Assembly: GCF_002811985.1 (NCBI RefSeq)
Contig: NZ_NPDU01000044.1
Span: 1-36,757 of the forward strand
Origin: Leptospira adleri
GTDB lineage: Bacteria > Spirochaetota > Leptospiria > Leptospirales > Leptospiraceae
Reading direction: 5' to 3'
DNA: 36,757 nucleotides
Of the stretch, positions 33,670-36,757 are shown in pieces. Below the pieces are notes generated by a model, which had not been told where the DNA came from, searched no databases, and saw nothing but the letters and a program-made list of their open reading frames with translations. A program made the translations under genes and the position numbers. How positions within the stretch are numbered: the stretch's first letter is position 1; the number at the start of each line of letters is the position of its first letter.

Positions 33670-36757
<3,088 letters not shown>

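Overview
The window looks like one contig from a spirochaete of the genus Leptospira. The main pointers are a DUF1564-type protein (a family known mainly from Leptospira), lipoproteins with Leptospira-style lipoboxes, a spirochaete-like coiled-coil giant, and the gene repertoire. A 14-bp intergenic repeat family (consensus GTNGGAACTNCNAC) also resembles repeats I associate with the pathogenic Leptospira clade. Base composition looks richer in G+C than L. interrogans, so a higher-GC member of that clade is my guess; this is inference only. Both ends lie inside genes. The first 75 bases are an exact inverted copy of 1688-1762, so the left end is a rearrangement junction or an assembly chimera.

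Layout. 1-495: 5' part of trxB (minus), with a Fur/PerR-like palindrome upstream. 650-3464: SGNH-type protein plus MBOAT acyltransferase, a surface O-acylation pair. 3585-5751 (minus): DUF1564 protein, a second SGNH protein and a TPR lipoprotein. 5933-7723 (plus): XerD-like recombinase, RsbW-like anti-sigma kinase, Cys-rich small lipoprotein. 7756-8331 (minus): polytopic membrane protein. 8525-11020: two divergent citrate-synthase-family genes; one carries an N-terminal MerR-like helix-turn-helix, and they share a promoter region with a 12-bp palindrome.

11022-20967 (minus) is a long respiratory block: ccoN, ccoO, ccoQ, ccoP encode cbb3 oxidase; ccoG, ccoH, ccoI, ccoS and a TauE/SafE-like protein with a His-rich tail encode assembly and copper supply; a FapA/DUF342 protein follows. 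Just upstream, 21258-21971 (minus), lies an FNR-type regulator with all four cluster cysteines, a plausible oxygen sensor for the oxidase operon.

22118-23721 (plus): a membrane-anchored low-complexity protein and a secreted TPR protein. 24150-25849 (minus): SurA-N/PpiD-like chaperone overlapping a CheX phosphatase. 25952-26740 (plus): membrane-anchored unknown. 26995-27747 (minus): ICMT-type methyltransferase. 27837-32213 (minus): four genes with 4-bp overlaps encoding a Gld-like ABC system (ATPase, permease, GldG-like, DUF4340), preceded by a STAS-domain protein and a 32-bp perfect palindrome. 32727-33488 (minus): SAM methyltransferase. 33678 to the right end (plus): a very long, almost proline-free coiled-coil protein with one N-terminal membrane segment, cut off by the window edge.

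No rRNA, tRNA, CRISPR array, insertion sequence or phage module was seen. Two copies of a composite intergenic repeat (about 23793-23954 and 26751-26940) are the only dispersed repeats I found. Positions of motifs were counted by hand.
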